Positions 54,841 to 64,000 of a stretch of 64,000 nucleotides of DNA are shown here, piece after piece. Position 1 is the first letter of the stretch; every line of letters starts with the position of its first letter. Source of the stretch: Pseudomonas sp. SG20056 (GTDB taxonomy: Bacteria; Pseudomonadota; Gammaproteobacteria; Pseudomonadales; Pseudomonadaceae); NCBI RefSeq assembly GCF_031764535.1, contig NZ_CP134499.1:1488001-1552000 (forward strand), read 5' to 3'. The notes under the pieces are model-generated. The model had not been told where the DNA came from. It did not search any database and saw only the letters and a list, made by a program, of their open reading frames with translations. A program made the translations under genes and the position numbers.

Positions 54841-56810
54841 TCCCCGAACTTGGCCATCTGGCGATGATCCTGGCGCTGTGCATGGCGTTGGTGCAGGCGA
54901 CGCTGCCGCTGATCGGCGCCTGGCGTGGTGACCGGCAGTGGATGAGCCTGGCCCAGCCGGCCGCCTGGGGGCAGTTCAGCTTTATGTTGTTTGCCTTTAT
55001 CTGCCTGACCTACGCCTTTATGGTCGACGACTTCACCGTCGCCTACGTGGCCAACAACTCCAACAGCGCGCTGCCGTGGTACTACAAGTTCAGCGCTGTA
55101 TGGGGTGCCCACGAAGGCTCCTTGCTGCTCTGGGGCCTGATCCTCGCCGGCTGGACCTTTGCCGTGTCGATCTTCTCGCGCCAGTTGCCGGAGGAGATGC
55201 TCGCCCGCGTGCTGGCCGTGATGGGCATTATTAGCATCGGTTTTCTACTGTTTCTGATCATCACTTCCAACCCGTTCGAGCGCCTGCTGTTTGATACCCC
55301 GGCAAACGGTCGTGACCTCAATCCGCTGTTGCAAGACTTCGGCCTGATCATCCACCCGCCGATGCTCTACATGGGCTATGTCGGCTTCTCCGTGGCCTTC
55401 GCCTTCGCCATTGCCGCCTTGCTTGGCGGCAAGCTGGACGCCGCGTGGGCGCGCTGGTCGCGGCCCTGGACCATCGTCGCCTGGGCCTTCCTTGGCATCG
55501 GTATCGCGCTGGGCTCCTGGTGGGCCTACTACGAACTCGGCTGGGGCGGCTGGTGGTTCTGGGACCCGGTGGAAAACGCCTCCTTTATGCCCTGGCTGGT
55601 CGGCACTGCATTGATCCACTCCCTGGCCGTGACGGAAAAACGCGGCGTGTTCAAAAGCTGGACTGTGCTGCTGGCGATTGCCGCGTTCTCCTTGAGCCTG
55701 CTGGGTACCTTCCTGGTCCGTTCCGGGGTGCTGACTTCGGTGCATGCCTTCGCCAGCGACCCTGAGCGCGGCGTGTTTATCCTGGCCTTCCTGCTGTTGG
55801 TGGTGGGCAGCTCGCTGGCGTTGTTCGCCATTCGCGCACCAGTGGTCAAGAGCCAGGTTGGTTTTGCCCTGTGGTCGCGGGAAACCCTGCTGCTGGTGAA
55901 TAACCTGATTCTGGTGGTGGCCGCAGCGATGATTCTGCTCGGCACTCTCTACCCGCTGGTGCTGGATGCCATGACCGGGGCCAAACTGTCGGTCGGTCCG
56001 CCGTACTTCAACGCGCTGTTCGTGCCGCTGATGGGCCTGCTGATGGCGATGATCGCGGTCGGCGTGCTGGTGCGCTGGAAAGACACGCCGCTGCAGTGGC
56101 TGCTGAGCATGCTCTCCCCGGTGCTGATCGGCAGCGTAGTGCTGGCAGTAATCGCCACCTTCCTGGTCGGCGACTTCAACTGGGCGGTGCTCGCTGTTTG
56201 CCTGTTATCCGCTTGGGTGGTGCTGGCCGGTGTGCGCGACATTATCGAGAAAACCCGGCACAAAGGGTTGCTCAAAGGCCTGCCCAGCCTGACCCGCAGT
56301 TACTGGGGTATGCAGATGGCGCATCTGGGCATGGCGGTGTGCGCCCTGGGGGTGGTGCTGACCAGTGTGGGCAGCTACGAGCGTGACATGCGCATGGCAC
56401 CGGGTGAATCGGTGGAAATCGGTGGTTATCAGTTCACCTTTGAAGGTGCTGAGCACTTCGAAGGGCCGAACTTCACCTCGGACAAAGGCACGGTGCGCAT
56501 CCTCGAAGAGGGCAAGCAGATTGCCGTGCTGCACCCGGAAAAGCGTCTGTATACCGTGCAGCAGTCGGTGATGACCGAGGCGGGCATCGACGCTGGAATT
56601 ACCCGTGACCTGTTCGTTGCCTTGGGTGAGCCTCTGGAAAACGGCGCCTGGGCGGTACGCGTGCATATCAAACCGTTCGTCCGCTGGATCTGGTTCGGTG
56701 CATTGCTGATGGGCCTGGGTGGCTTCCTGGCGGCCGCTGACAAGCGCTACCGGATGAAGGTGCGCACCCGTGTGCGTGACGCACTGGGCATGGCGGGGGC
56801 GCAGGCATGA
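54837..56810 (+). CDS. ccmF: Cytochrome c haem lyase subunit CcmF
   Basis: A 657-residue membrane protein with about 14-15 segments. [19 protein letters not shown] is the WWD domain, with [12 protein letters not shown] and conserved histidines. It transfers haem from CcmE to apocytochromes. Overlaps ccmE and ccmG by 4 bases. Confidence 0.98.
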   Translation: MIPELGHLAMILALCMALVQATLPLIGAWRGDRQWMSLAQPAAWGQFSFMLFAFICLTYAFMVDDFTVAYVANNSNSALPWYYKFSAVWGAHEGSLLLWGLILAGWTFAVSIFSRQLPEEMLARVLAVMGIISIGFLLFLIITSNPFERLLFDTPANGRDLNPLLQDFGLIIHPPMLYMGYVGFSVAFAFAIAALLGGKLDAAWARWSRPWTIVAWAFLGIGIALGSWWAYYELGWGGWWFWDPVENASFMPWLVGTALIHSLAVTEKRGVFKSWTVLLAIAAFSLSLLGTFLVRSGVLTSVHAFASDPERGVFILAFLLLVVGSSLALFAIRAPVVKSQVGFALWSRETLLLVNNLILVVAAAMILLGTLYPLVLDAMTGAKLSVGPPYFNALFVPLMGLLMAMIAVGVLVRWKDTPLQWLLSMLSPVLIGSVVLAVIATFLVGDFNWAVLAVCLLSAWVVLAGVRDIIEKTRHKGLLKGLPSLTRSYWGMQMAHLGMAVCALGVVLTSVGSYERDMRMAPGESVEIGGYQFTFEGAEHFEGPNFTSDKGTVRILEEGKQIAVLHPEKRLYTVQQSVMTEAGIDAGITRDLFVALGEPLENGAWAVRVHIKPFVRWIWFGALLMGLGGFLAAADKRYRMKVRTRVRDALGMAGAQA

Positions 56811-57343
56811 AGCGTTTATTGCTGCTGTTACCGTTGCTGGTCTTTCTCGGCGTGGCGGTGTTTCTCTACCGAGGTCTGTTCCTCGACCCCACCGAGCTGC
56901 CATCGGCGCTGATCGGCAAGCCGTTCCCGGCGTTCTCCCTGCCAGCGGTGCAGGATGGCAAAACGCTGAGCGAAGCCGATCTCAAGGGCAAGCCGGCATT
57001 GGTCAATGTCTGGGCGACCTGGTGTGTAGCCTGCCGTGTAGAACACCCGGTACTGAACAAGCTGGCCAAGCTCGGCGTGATTATCTACGGGGTCAACTAC
57101 AAGGATGACAACGCCGCCGCGCAGAAGTGGCTGGTGGAGTTCCATGACCCCTATCAGCTGAATATCAACGATGCGCGTGGCACCCTCGGCCTGGACCTGG
57201 GGGTGTACGGCGCGCCCGAGACCTTCCTGATCGACAAGGACGGCATCATCCGCCACAAGTTTGTCGGGGTGATTGATGAGCGTGTCTGGCGTGAACAGCT
57301 GGCGCCGCTCTACCAAGAGTTAGTCGATGAGGTGCAGCCATGA
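56807..57343 (+). CDS. ccmG: Thiol:disulfide interchange protein CcmG (DsbE)
   Basis: A 178-residue thioredoxin-like protein anchored by one N-terminal helix. The redox site is in VWATWCVACRVEHP (CVAC). It keeps cytochrome c CXXCH cysteines reduced. Overlaps ccmF and ccmH. Confidence 0.97.
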   Translation: MKRLLLLLPLLVFLGVAVFLYRGLFLDPTELPSALIGKPFPAFSLPAVQDGKTLSEADLKGKPALVNVWATWCVACRVEHPVLNKLAKLGVIIYGVNYKDDNAAAQKWLVEFHDPYQLNINDARGTLGLDLGVYGAPETFLIDKDGIIRHKFVGVIDERVWREQLAPLYQELVDEVQP

Positions 57344-57822
57344 AGCGTCTGCTGAGTGCTGTGGTACTTGGGCTGGCCTTGCTGGGCACGGCTCAGGCAG
57401 CAATCGACACCTACGAGTTTGCTACTGAGGCCGAGCGCGAGCGTTACCGCAATCTGGTGGAAGAACTGCGCTGCCCCAAGTGCCAGAACCAGAACATTGC
57501 CGACTCCGATGCGCCGATTGCCATGGACCTGCGTGCGCAGATCTTCCGCATGCTGGAGGAGGGCCAGAGCAACGAGCAGATTATCGACTTTCTGGTCAGC
57601 CGCTATGGCGATTTCGTGCTCTACAAGCCGCCGGTAACCGCGCGCACCTTGCTGCTGTGGTATGGCCCGGCGGGTTTGCTGGTCGGTGGTTTCGTCCTGC
57701 TTGGGGTCATCCTGTTGCGTCGTCGTAGCAAGCCAGGCGTTGTCGCCAGCGGCCTGTCTGTCGATGAACAGCAGCGTCTGACTGCTCTGCTTAATCAAAC
57801 GCCCGTGGATAAGAAAGACTGA
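57340..57822 (+). CDS. ccmH: Cytochrome c maturation protein CcmH
   Basis: A 160-residue protein with a signal peptide (to LLGTAQA), the redox motif [17 protein letters not shown] and a C-terminal membrane segment (about 105-125). It resolves disulfides in apocytochrome. Separate from CcmI here, unlike the fused E. coli CcmH. Confidence 0.97.
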   Translation: MKRLLSAVVLGLALLGTAQAAIDTYEFATEAERERYRNLVEELRCPKCQNQNIADSDAPIAMDLRAQIFRMLEEGQSNEQIIDFLVSRYGDFVLYKPPVTARTLLLWYGPAGLLVGGFVLLGVILLRRRSKPGVVASGLSVDEQQRLTALLNQTPVDKKD

Positions 57823-59024
57823 TGATTGAATTCTGGTTATGCGCTGGCCTGCTGTTGCTGACGGCCCTGGCGTTTCTGCTGATCCCGGTGCTGCGTGCGC
57901 GCAAGGTGCAGGCCGAAGAAGACCGTACCGCCCTCAACGTGACCCTCTATCAGGAACGTCTGCAGGAGCTGCAGGCGCAGCATGACGCGGGTGCGCTAAA
58001 TGCTGAGCAATTGGCCAATGGTCGTGATGAGGCAGCCCGCGAGCTGCTGGCCGATACCGAAGGCGCGTTGGCCAAACCAACCCAGCGTAAGCTGGGCGGC
58101 ACTATTCCTCTGATCGCGGCCCTGCTGATGCCCTTGCTCGGCTATGGCCTGTATCAGCACTGGGGCGCCATCGATGACCTCGAGCGTGCGCAGATCTTTG
58201 CCGCACAGCCAAAAACCATCGAAGAAATGACCGCACGCTTGGAGGCGGCGGTGAAGAATGATCCCAAATCCGCCGAAAGCTGGTACTTCCTCGGTCGCAC
58301 CTATATGGCTCAGGAGCGTGCCGCTGATGCAGCGGTAGCCTTCGAGCGCGCTGTAGATGTTGCGGGGCGTGAGCCGGAGCTGCTCGGGCAGTGGGCGCAG
58401 GCGCTGTATTTTTCCGGCAATAAGCAATGGACCGAACAACTGCAGGCGCTGACCGATGAGGCGCTGAAAGGCGATCCGGCGGAAGTCACCAGCCTCGGCC
58501 TGCTGGGTATTGCCGCCTATGAAGCCGGGCAGTTCCAGCAGGCGATTGACCGCTGGCAGCAGCTGGTAGGGGTGCTGCCGGCTGAAGACCCTTCACGCCT
58601 GGCGATTCAGGGCGGGATTGATCGCGCCCGTGAGCAGCTTGGCGCGCCTGCGACCGATGCTGCACCGGCGGCTAGCCAAGGCCTGACTGTGCGTGTTGCC
58701 CTGGCTGCCGAGCTGCAGGCCAAGGTGCAACCGGGCGATGCCGTATTTATCTTCGCCCGCGCTGTCTCCGGGCCGCCGATGCCGCTGGCGGTCAAGCGCC
58801 TGAGCGTGGCTGATCTGCCGGCTGAAGTCAGCCTGTCGGACAGTGATGCGATGATGCCGCAGCTGAAAATCTCCGGCTTCGAGCAGGTGCAGCTGGTCGC
58901 CCGTATCTCCCGTAGTGGCAACGCCACGGTCGGTGAATGGATCGGTAGCAGTCAGCCGCTGGCCAGCAAGACCACTGAGTTGCAGCAACTGGTGATCGAC
59001 AGCGCTGACAGCAAAGCCCCATGA
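57822..59024 (+). CDS. ccmI: Apocytochrome c chaperone CcmI (CycH)
   Basis: A 400-residue protein. Two N-terminal membrane segments (about 3-22 and 92-112) flank a cytoplasmic loop; a periplasmic TPR domain follows ([21 protein letters not shown] and similar), then a C-terminal beta domain (about 290-400). It presents apocytochrome C-termini to CcmF/H. ATG overlaps the ccmH stop by one base. Confidence 0.95.
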   Translation: MIEFWLCAGLLLLTALAFLLIPVLRARKVQAEEDRTALNVTLYQERLQELQAQHDAGALNAEQLANGRDEAARELLADTEGALAKPTQRKLGGTIPLIAALLMPLLGYGLYQHWGAIDDLERAQIFAAQPKTIEEMTARLEAAVKNDPKSAESWYFLGRTYMAQERAADAAVAFERAVDVAGREPELLGQWAQALYFSGNKQWTEQLQALTDEALKGDPAEVTSLGLLGIAAYEAGQFQQAIDRWQQLVGVLPAEDPSRLAIQGGIDRAREQLGAPATDAAPAASQGLTVRVALAAELQAKVQPGDAVFIFARAVSGPPMPLAVKRLSVADLPAEVSLSDSDAMMPQLKISGFEQVQLVARISRSGNATVGEWIGSSQPLASKTTELQQLVIDSADSKAP

Positions 59025-59347
59025 GCTCGTTACTGCGTGGCGTCGTGCTGATAAGCCTGCTGGGGCTCGGTGCTTGCGTGCAGACACCAACTGCTACCGC
59101 GCCGATCATCAGTCCAAGCGGTAGCAGCAACCACCCACGCTTTGCCCCGCCACCGGGAGTGGACAGCCAGTGGAATGCGCAATTGGGGGTGTACGTGGTG
59201 GGTGGCGCCTCTCACCTGTATTACCGTGAGCGCACTTACTACCGCTGGAACTCTGGCTGGAGCTGGGCGAGTAACCCGCAGGGGCCCTGGTTGCCGACCG
59301 ACAACAGCGGTGTGCCGCCGGGCTTGTACCACCGCTACGCTCAGTAA
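59021..59347 (+). CDS. Small lipoprotein of unknown function
   Basis: A 108-residue protein with a lipobox (LLGLGACVQ, Cys19) and a mature part rich in Tyr and Trp ([19 protein letters not shown]). No family recognised with certainty. Overlaps ccmI by 4 bases, so it is translated with the ccm operon, though a role in cytochrome maturation is not implied by the sequence. Confidence 0.75.
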   Translation: MSSLLRGVVLISLLGLGACVQTPTATAPIISPSGSSNHPRFAPPPGVDSQWNAQLGVYVVGGASHLYYRERTYYRWNSGWSWASNPQGPWLPTDNSGVPPGLYHRYAQ

Positions 59348-59353
59348 GCGTTT

Positions 59354-59797
59354 TTAGTGCGCAGGGCAGGGCGTCGCCGGACGGCGCTCGATATCGGGCT
59401 CGAAATCTTCGATCAAACGGCAGATGGCTTGGCCATCGGGGGCGCATTCGCCCTTGTCGGCCCAGTTGTCGAAGGCATTCTGCATCACCAGTGCCAGGCG
59501 TTGGCACTCCTCGATATGCGCCTGTAGCGCCGTCAGGCGTTCGCTGAGCAGGTCACGGACCTCGGCGCAGGGCGCATGGCCGTTATCGGCACTGGCGAGA
59601 ATCTGTTGTGTGTCTTTCAGGCTAAAGCCCAGGCGCCGCGCACGCGCGATAAAGCGCAGACGTTGCAGGTCGGTGCTGGAATATTCCTGGTAGCCGTTAT
59701 CCGGATTGCGCGTGGGCCTGAGCAGGCCAAGGTCGGTGTAGTGACGCACGGTCTCACTGCTGACAGCGGCGGCTTTGGCCAATTGGGCGACACGCAT
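59354..59797 (-). CDS. MerR-family regulator with divalent-metal-type cysteines
   Basis: A 147-residue MerR protein: winged HTH (LAKAAAVSSETVRHYTDLGL, residues 6-25), long dimerisation helix, and Cys77, Cys118 and Cys126. In the MerR family Cys at the position of Cys77 marks Zn/Cd/Pb/Hg sensors, while CueR-type Cu+ sensors have Ser there; the Cys118-X7-Cys126 loop resembles the metal-binding loop. The actual metal is not decided. No efflux pump is next to it. Its upstream region overlaps the mlaA terminator. Confidence 0.85.
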   Translation of the reverse strand: MRVAQLAKAAAVSSETVRHYTDLGLLRPTRNPDNGYQEYSSTDLQRLRFIARARRLGFSLKDTQQILASADNGHAPCAEVRDLLSERLTALQAHIEECQRLALVMQNAFDNWADKGECAPDGQAICRLIEDFEPDIERRPATPCPAH

Positions 59798-59817
59798 AGG
59801 TAAAAGCTCCGAAAAAC

Positions 59818-59855
59818 TAAAGGCCGCGCCAGGTTAAAACCTGGGGGCGGCCCTT
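59818..59855 (-). terminator. Terminator of the mlaA transcript, overlapping the merR upstream region
   Basis: On the minus strand AAGGGCCGCCCCCAGGTT pairs with AACCTGGCGCGGCCTTT around a TT centre, with small imperfections, followed by AGTTTTT. The inner CCAGGTT-TT-AACCTGG is a perfect 7+7 dyad and could alternatively be a MerR-type operator. Confidence 0.7.
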
Positions 59856-59872
59856 GGGTCAAGCCTGCAGGC

Positions 59873-60649
59873 TTATTCGGCGATCTGCAGCTTGCGCGCC
59901 TCATGGTAGAAGAAGCGAATTTTCTCGTACTCGAACGGCGAGTTGAGCTGGCCGTAACGGAAGTTCACCGTGGAGCGCTGGTCGACGACTTCCAGCAGGG
60001 TGATTTCCGGATGGCTGACACTGGCTTCGGCGACGTTCAACCAGTTGACCTGACTTTTCGCCGCAAAGTCCGCCACCAGACCGCCGGTGTCGCGCAGGTT
60101 GGACGGGCCCAGCAGTGGCAGAATCAGGTAAGGCCCGGCTGGGGTGCCGTAATAACCGAGGGTCTGGCCGAAGTCTTCGCGCTGCTTGGGTAGGCCCATG
60201 CGTGTCGCCGGGTCCCACAGGCCGGCGACACCCAGGGTGGTGTTGAGCAGCAGGCGCCCGGTGGTCTGCATGGCGCGCTTGCCCTTGAGTTGCAGCGCGC
60301 TGTTGAGCAGGTTGGGCACATCACCCAGGTTGCTGAAGAAGTTGCTGACGCCGGTCTGCACCAGGTTGGGGGTGATATAGCGGTAGCCATCGACAATCGG
60401 CAGGAACACCCACTCATCGAAACGGTAGTTGAAGTGATAGACGCGGCGATTCCACGACTCCAGCGGGTCATAGACTTGCAGTGCGCTGAGGGTTGAGCGC
60501 TCGAACTCACGCTGATCCAGCCCCGGGTTGAATTGCAGGTGCTGCAAGGGCTGTTTGAATCCGTCGTCATCAACGGTGTGCTGGGCATGCGCCAGGCTGC
60601 TAGTGAGCGCCAGGGTGAAAAACACGGCAAGAAAGGTTGGCTTAGCCAC
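59873..60649 (-). CDS. mlaA: MlaA (VacJ) outer-membrane phospholipid removal protein
   Basis: A 258-residue protein with a signal peptide (LTSSLAHA). The MlaA core contains DPLESWNRRVYHFNY, the SNFFSNLGDVPNLLNSALQ ring segment, and the RMGLPKQREDFGQTLGYYG segment. It removes mislocalised phospholipid from the outer leaflet for the Mla pathway. It lacks an obvious lipobox cysteine near the signal cleavage site, unlike E. coli MlaA. Start GTG 60649 has GGAG 8 bases upstream; it overlaps the preceding hydrolase gene by 8 bases. Confidence 0.93.
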   Translation of the reverse strand: MAKPTFLAVFFTLALTSSLAHAQHTVDDDGFKQPLQHLQFNPGLDQREFERSTLSALQVYDPLESWNRRVYHFNYRFDEWVFLPIVDGYRYITPNLVQTGVSNFFSNLGDVPNLLNSALQLKGKRAMQTTGRLLLNTTLGVAGLWDPATRMGLPKQREDFGQTLGYYGTPAGPYLILPLLGPSNLRDTGGLVADFAAKSQVNWLNVAEASVSHPEITLLEVVDQRSTVNFRYGQLNSPFEYEKIRFFYHEARKLQIAE

Positions 60650-61940
60650 GGAAGAACTCCAGCATGGCGTCGCTATTGACGCGGTAGTTGAGGTTGCCGC
60701 AATGGCCACCCAGCGGGTAAACGGTCAGGCGATCACCCAGGGTGCGGCGCAGAAAGCCCAGGTCACCAGGGCCGAGGATCACATCATCGGCGTTGTGCAT
60801 GACGGCGATCTTGCTGCTGTTTTTCAGGTAATCGGCCACGCCATACAGGCTGACCTGGTCGATCAGCTGCGCCACGCTGCCGCCATCGGTGCGCGCGCGC
60901 CACATGGGGATCAGCTGTTCGGTCAGGTAGCAGTCGAAATCGCATTGCAGGGCACGACGGAAGAACGGCGTGAGGCTGGTGCCTTCGCTAATCGGGTAGT
61001 TGATCGGGGTGATCAGGCCGCGGCGGTTGATCAGGTCCGAGGTAAAGGCGATATCGGCTGAGGAAAAGCGGAATGCTGCGCCGATCAGCATGGCCATCTG
61101 CTCGTCGCTGAGCTGCTCGGTAGAGTTTTGGAAGTCATAGAGCAGGGCATCGTTGATATCGACGTAGCCCTTGTTCTGGAAGTAGCGGGTCAACTTGCCC
61201 AGCACCAGTTCATAGAACGTGGTGCTGTTATCGATGCCTTCAACCTTGGTTTGCACCATGCGGTCGAGGTTGGTGATCGAGGTATAGAGGTTGACCGGTG
61301 GGTTGAGCAACAGCACACGCTTGAAGTTAAAGCTGCGACGGGTTTCATCCAGTTCGCTGACAAAGGCTGCCTGCAGCGCGCCCAGGCTGTAACCGGTGAG
61401 GTGGTATTCGCTGACTTTCAGGCGCGGATGCTGTGCACGCACGGCCTGCATGGTGCGGTACAGATCGTCGGCGTCTTCGCGGGTGATGCCGGGCGTGGCA
61501 AAACGCGAGGCCGAGGTCATAAAGTCATAACTGGTCGGCGAGGACAGTTGCACCACGTGATAACCGGCACCGTAAAACAGCTTCTTCAGGTATTCCGGAG
61601 TACTGCTGGCGTAATGCGCACCGGTGCCGGCGATGATAAAGATCAGTGGCGCTTCGCCAGACTGCTTGGCCATGCGGTAGCGCATCTTGGTGACCGGCCA
61701 GAAATTTTCCGGCAGCTCAAACTCACGCTCCGGGCGCAGTTTGATCTGGTAGTCATTCTGGTTGATGTCGGCGTCGGTCGGAAGCTTGGGGCGCAGCTCT
61801 GGCGGGGTGGTCGCCAGGGTGGCTTCGAATGCGTTTTTTATCGGGTAGCCATAACTGCTGGCATCAATATCGGCCGCGCTGATGGGGGCAATCAGGGCTA
61901 GGCAACTGAGAAGGGCAAGCAGACGAGGGACATGCGACAT
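60642..61940 (-). CDS. Exported alpha/beta-hydrolase of unknown substrate
   Basis: A 432-residue protein with a signal peptide (cleaved after APISA). A likely catalytic serine is in the nucleophile elbow LTGYSLGALQAA; an aspartate in MHNADDVILG and a histidine in LGGHCGNL complete a plausible triad. IFIIAGTGAHYAS supplies the oxyanion-hole region. Relatives are often annotated as serine/threonine kinase by error. The stop overlaps mlaA, so a role in envelope lipid turnover is a reasonable guess but unproven. Confidence 0.75.
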   Translation of the reverse strand: MSHVPRLLALLSCLALIAPISAADIDASSYGYPIKNAFEATLATTPPELRPKLPTDADINQNDYQIKLRPEREFELPENFWPVTKMRYRMAKQSGEAPLIFIIAGTGAHYASSTPEYLKKLFYGAGYHVVQLSSPTSYDFMTSASRFATPGITREDADDLYRTMQAVRAQHPRLKVSEYHLTGYSLGALQAAFVSELDETRRSFNFKRVLLLNPPVNLYTSITNLDRMVQTKVEGIDNSTTFYELVLGKLTRYFQNKGYVDINDALLYDFQNSTEQLSDEQMAMLIGAAFRFSSADIAFTSDLINRRGLITPINYPISEGTSLTPFFRRALQCDFDCYLTEQLIPMWRARTDGGSVAQLIDQVSLYGVADYLKNSSKIAVMHNADDVILGPGDLGFLRRTLGDRLTVYPLGGHCGNLNYRVNSDAMLEFFRG

Positions 61941-62083
61941 GGCTAAATCTCTTGAGAGCTAGGGCTGATGCTGATGGAGCGGGTCAGATGCGGAACGATT
62001 TGACCACATAAGTTCGGCTAAGTGCCGTTTAGTTATAGACCTGCCGGTTTTCAGGCAAAAGCGCCATGTCGAAAGCCGATTTT

Positions 62084-62656
62084 CTAGGGCAGTACTGCCA
62101 GCTGTTCGACCCAGATCAGCTCGCAGGCGCCGTCGCCGGTATCTTCGCGGCTCAGTGAGCTGGTCCAGCGATAGCCATCGTCACCGTCGATCCGCACCAG
62201 TTGCCCGCTCAGGCGAATCTGCTGGCCTTCTTTGAGCCCTGCCAGGGTGCTGGCTACTTCAGGGTTGGCGGGTATCAGGTGCATATTGGCGCTGTTGATC
62301 TCAATCTGCCGACGCTCGATCGGCAGTTGTTCGGCGCGCCAGAAGTACCAGCGATTGCGCTGGCTGATGCTGATATGGCGCAGCACCTCGGGGTCGGCCA
62401 TTGGCCCCCAGCCGAGTGCCAGATCGGTCGGCGAGAGTTTGGCACCGCGGTCGAAGTAGTAGTCTTCGCGGCCCAGAATGCGCGCTTCAAGCTGGAAGCT
62501 TTCCAGCCTGCTGACGGTGTGCTCCGCCACGCGCCAGCTGCCGCTGGACAGTGGCGCACTGGGCGGCAGCCCGCTGGGGGTGGGCAACAACATGACCCAC
62601 AGCATCCAGAGGCCGAGCAGGCTTGCGGTGATCAGTATCAGGCGACGTATCAGCAT
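62084..62656 (-). CDS. Conserved membrane-anchored protein of unknown function
   Basis: A 190-residue protein with one N-terminal membrane helix (LILITASLLGLWMLWVMLL). The rest is probably periplasmic; REDYYFDRGAKLSPTDLALG, the NMHLIPAN phrase and an OB-fold-like KEGQQIRLSGQLVRIDGDDG suggest a beta-rich domain. No named family is recognised. Diverges from the small membrane gene at 62761. Confidence 0.7.
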   Translation of the reverse strand: MLIRRLILITASLLGLWMLWVMLLPTPSGLPPSAPLSSGSWRVAEHTVSRLESFQLEARILGREDYYFDRGAKLSPTDLALGWGPMADPEVLRHISISQRNRWYFWRAEQLPIERRQIEINSANMHLIPANPEVASTLAGLKEGQQIRLSGQLVRIDGDDGYRWTSSLSREDTGDGACELIWVEQLAVLP

Positions 62657-62760
62657 GTCTGGATTCTAGCCGCAGAGGTTGTGAGTCGGCGATCTCGGGG
62701 GGTGTTATCCGTGGCGCGGCGGCTTATCCTACGCAGCCTTTTTATCTGCTTGAGTTTCTT

Positions 62761-63129
62761 ATGTCCCGTTATCTGCCCCTGACTGCTCTGCTGATCGCTG
62801 CAGCCCTGTGTCTGGCGCTGAGCTTTGCGCTGCGTTACCAGCTGATGGAAGGCGCGCAATGGGTCGGTCTGTGCGTCGATGATCCGCAGCAGTTGGCCTG
62901 CCAGGTACGTGCGAGCCTGGGCTGGTTGATCCACTTCCGGGTCTTGGCTTGGGTTGCGCTGATTTTTGCCTTGTTGGCATTTGTCCTGCCGGGCGCTTGG
63001 GGCAAGCGCCTGGCGGTGCCGGCATTGCTGCTCGCTCTGCCAGCGCTGGTGCTGTACAGCGCCAGCCTGGCGGTATTTGCCGTGGTGTTGGCGTTGCTGC
63101 GCTGGGTGCGCGCGCCGCAAATCGCCTGA
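62761..63129 (+). CDS. Small membrane protein of unknown function
   Basis: A 122-residue protein with three or four predicted membrane helices. A short extracytoplasmic loop has CVDDPQQLACQV with two cysteines. The family is not recognised. It converges on the GH17 gene with no gap. Confidence 0.65.
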   Translation: MSRYLPLTALLIAAALCLALSFALRYQLMEGAQWVGLCVDDPQQLACQVRASLGWLIHFRVLAWVALIFALLAFVLPGAWGKRLAVPALLLALPALVLYSASLAVFAVVLALLRWVRAPQIA

Positions 63130-63999
63130 TCAGGCAGTCTGCGCTTTAACCCGCAGGCTGCGCCATAGCGCGGCCACTAGTAGCGCGCAGGTCAGTGCCC
63201 AGCCCAAGGCCTGCCAGTTGCTCAGGGTTTCCTGGTACAGCTGCGGCACAATGCATGCGCCGATCAGCAAGGCGAGCAGGGCGACCTCACGGCGATAACC
63301 GCCCACCGGACGGCATAGATAGACCAGAGCCGGTAGCAACAGTGCGGCGCTGGGGAAGCTGCGGTAGCGCGCATCCACTACCAGCGCCAACATCATCACC
63401 GCACCGGCAAAGCCGCTTAGCGCCAGCCACAGCGCGCCTTTGCTATGCAGCCAGTTGAATAGCCGCGCGCGCCAGCCAGTCTGCTGGCCGAGTAGTAATG
63501 CGGCGTGGGCCAGCACCAGCAGATTCAGTACAAGCAGTGCGCCGGCCCAGAGCCATTCGCCGAGGTAGCGGCTGGTGACCAGCGTCAATTCGGCAAATAG
63601 ACCGATACAGCCGGCGCCCAGCGCCGCCAACAGTGGCAGCAACAATGCTGCACGTGGCGAGTGCGGGCTGCCGGCCAGCAGTAGAGTGGCTGCTGCCAAG
63701 GCCAGGCTGAAAGTCAGCCAGACCGGCCAGTGCGGCAGGTTAGATACGGAGCCGGCGAGGATCGATTTATCCTGGCGATCTGCGTCATACAGGCCCCAGT
63801 AACCGCCCACTGCGCCTTCACTGACGCGTTTCCACGGCTGGTCAAACGCCTCGATCAGGTTGTAGCGCCAGCCATTCTGCTCGGCCATGGCGACAAAGCC
63901 GCGGATGAACTTGGCTTGATTGACCAGGCTCGGCACAGCGGTTTCACGCTGGCGGCCTTCGCTCGGCCAGCCGGTTTCGCCGATCAGAATGTCCTTGGG
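63130..63999 (-). CDS. GH17-type beta-glucan enzyme with membrane C-terminus (5' end outside window)
   Basis: The frame continues to the window edge. The visible part begins with ILIGETGWPSEGRQRE, which carries the catalytic nucleophile Glu of glycoside hydrolase family 17, then FIRGFVAMAEQNGWRYNLIE and seven or so membrane segments. This layout fits bacterial beta-1,3/1,6-glucan synthases or transglycosylases of the NdvB/NdvC group. The GH17 N-terminal half is outside, so the exact subtype is open. Confidence 0.8.
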   Translation of the reverse strand, partial: PKDILIGETGWPSEGRQRETAVPSLVNQAKFIRGFVAMAEQNGWRYNLIEAFDQPWKRVSEGAVGGYWGLYDADRQDKSILAGSVSNLPHWPVWLTFSLALAAATLLLAGSPHSPRAALLLPLLAALGAGCIGLFAELTLVTSRYLGEWLWAGALLVLNLLVLAHAALLLGQQTGWRARLFNWLHSKGALWLALSGFAGAVMMLALVVDARYRSFPSAALLLPALVYLCRPVGGYRREVALLALLIGACIVPQLYQETLSNWQALGWALTCALLVAALWRSLRVKAQTA

Positions 64000-64000
64000 T

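Noticed and set aside
1..64000. tRNA, rRNA, CRISPR array, prophage or IS element
   Set aside because: None was recognised by reading both strands; only small non-coding repeats were found. A covariance-model scan would be needed to exclude small RNAs.

Overview
The window is ordinary chromosomal DNA of a Pseudomonas species (high GC; gene order mucD-lepA-lepB-rnc-era-recO-pdxJ, one contiguous polar-flagellum/chemotaxis locus, then a complete ccm operon). From memory the left part follows the P. aeruginosa PAO1 order around PA0766-PA0783, but the segment between the AraC regulator and putP differs. The species is not identified. No tRNA, rRNA, CRISPR array, prophage or IS transposase was seen.

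Left part (1-10.5 kb): the 3' end of mucD and its terminator; lepA, lepB and a DUF4845 gene; tightly packed rnc-era-recO-pdxJ; then, on the opposite strand, cmoA-cmoB (tRNA wobble-uridine cmo5U synthesis), a YhhN-type lysoplasmalogenase, a chagasin-like cysteine-peptidase inhibitor lipoprotein and an unknown membrane protein. Around 10.7 kb lies an AraC-type regulator, a PruR candidate by position.

Accessory-looking segment (11.6-20.2 kb): a four-gene + strand unit encodes an amicyanin-like type I copper protein, a Cache-HAMP-GGDEF-EAL membrane protein with a degenerate GGDEF, a DUF3034 protein and a lipoprotein truncated haemoglobin. It is followed by a YdjM-like hydrolase, an HDOD protein, a 717-base non-coding region, putP (proline/Na+ symporter) with a Crc/Hfq-type motif and a self-complementary Shine-Dalgarno region, and a small VF530-family gene.

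Flagellar and chemotaxis locus (20.2-51.9 kb): fliEFGHIJ, an HsbA/HsbR/Hpt-like regulatory trio, fliK, fliLMNOPQR-flhB, flhA-flhF-fleN-fliA, cheYZAB, motCD, parC-parP, cheW and a fipA-like gene. Sigma-54 (-24/-12) sites are readable upstream of fliE, fliK, fliL and flhA. A convergent minus-strand pair encodes a second FliK-like protein and a free-standing FlhB C-terminal fragment. CheA carries in its linker tandem copies of a peptide resembling the CheY-binding peptides of FliM and CheZ in the same locus.

Right part (52.0-64 kb): ccmABCDEFGHI (cytochrome c maturation, system I), a small lipoprotein, a MerR regulator with a divalent-metal-type cysteine pattern, mlaA overlapped by an exported alpha/beta-hydrolase gene, two unknown membrane proteins and the 3' part of a GH17 beta-glucan enzyme that runs off the window.
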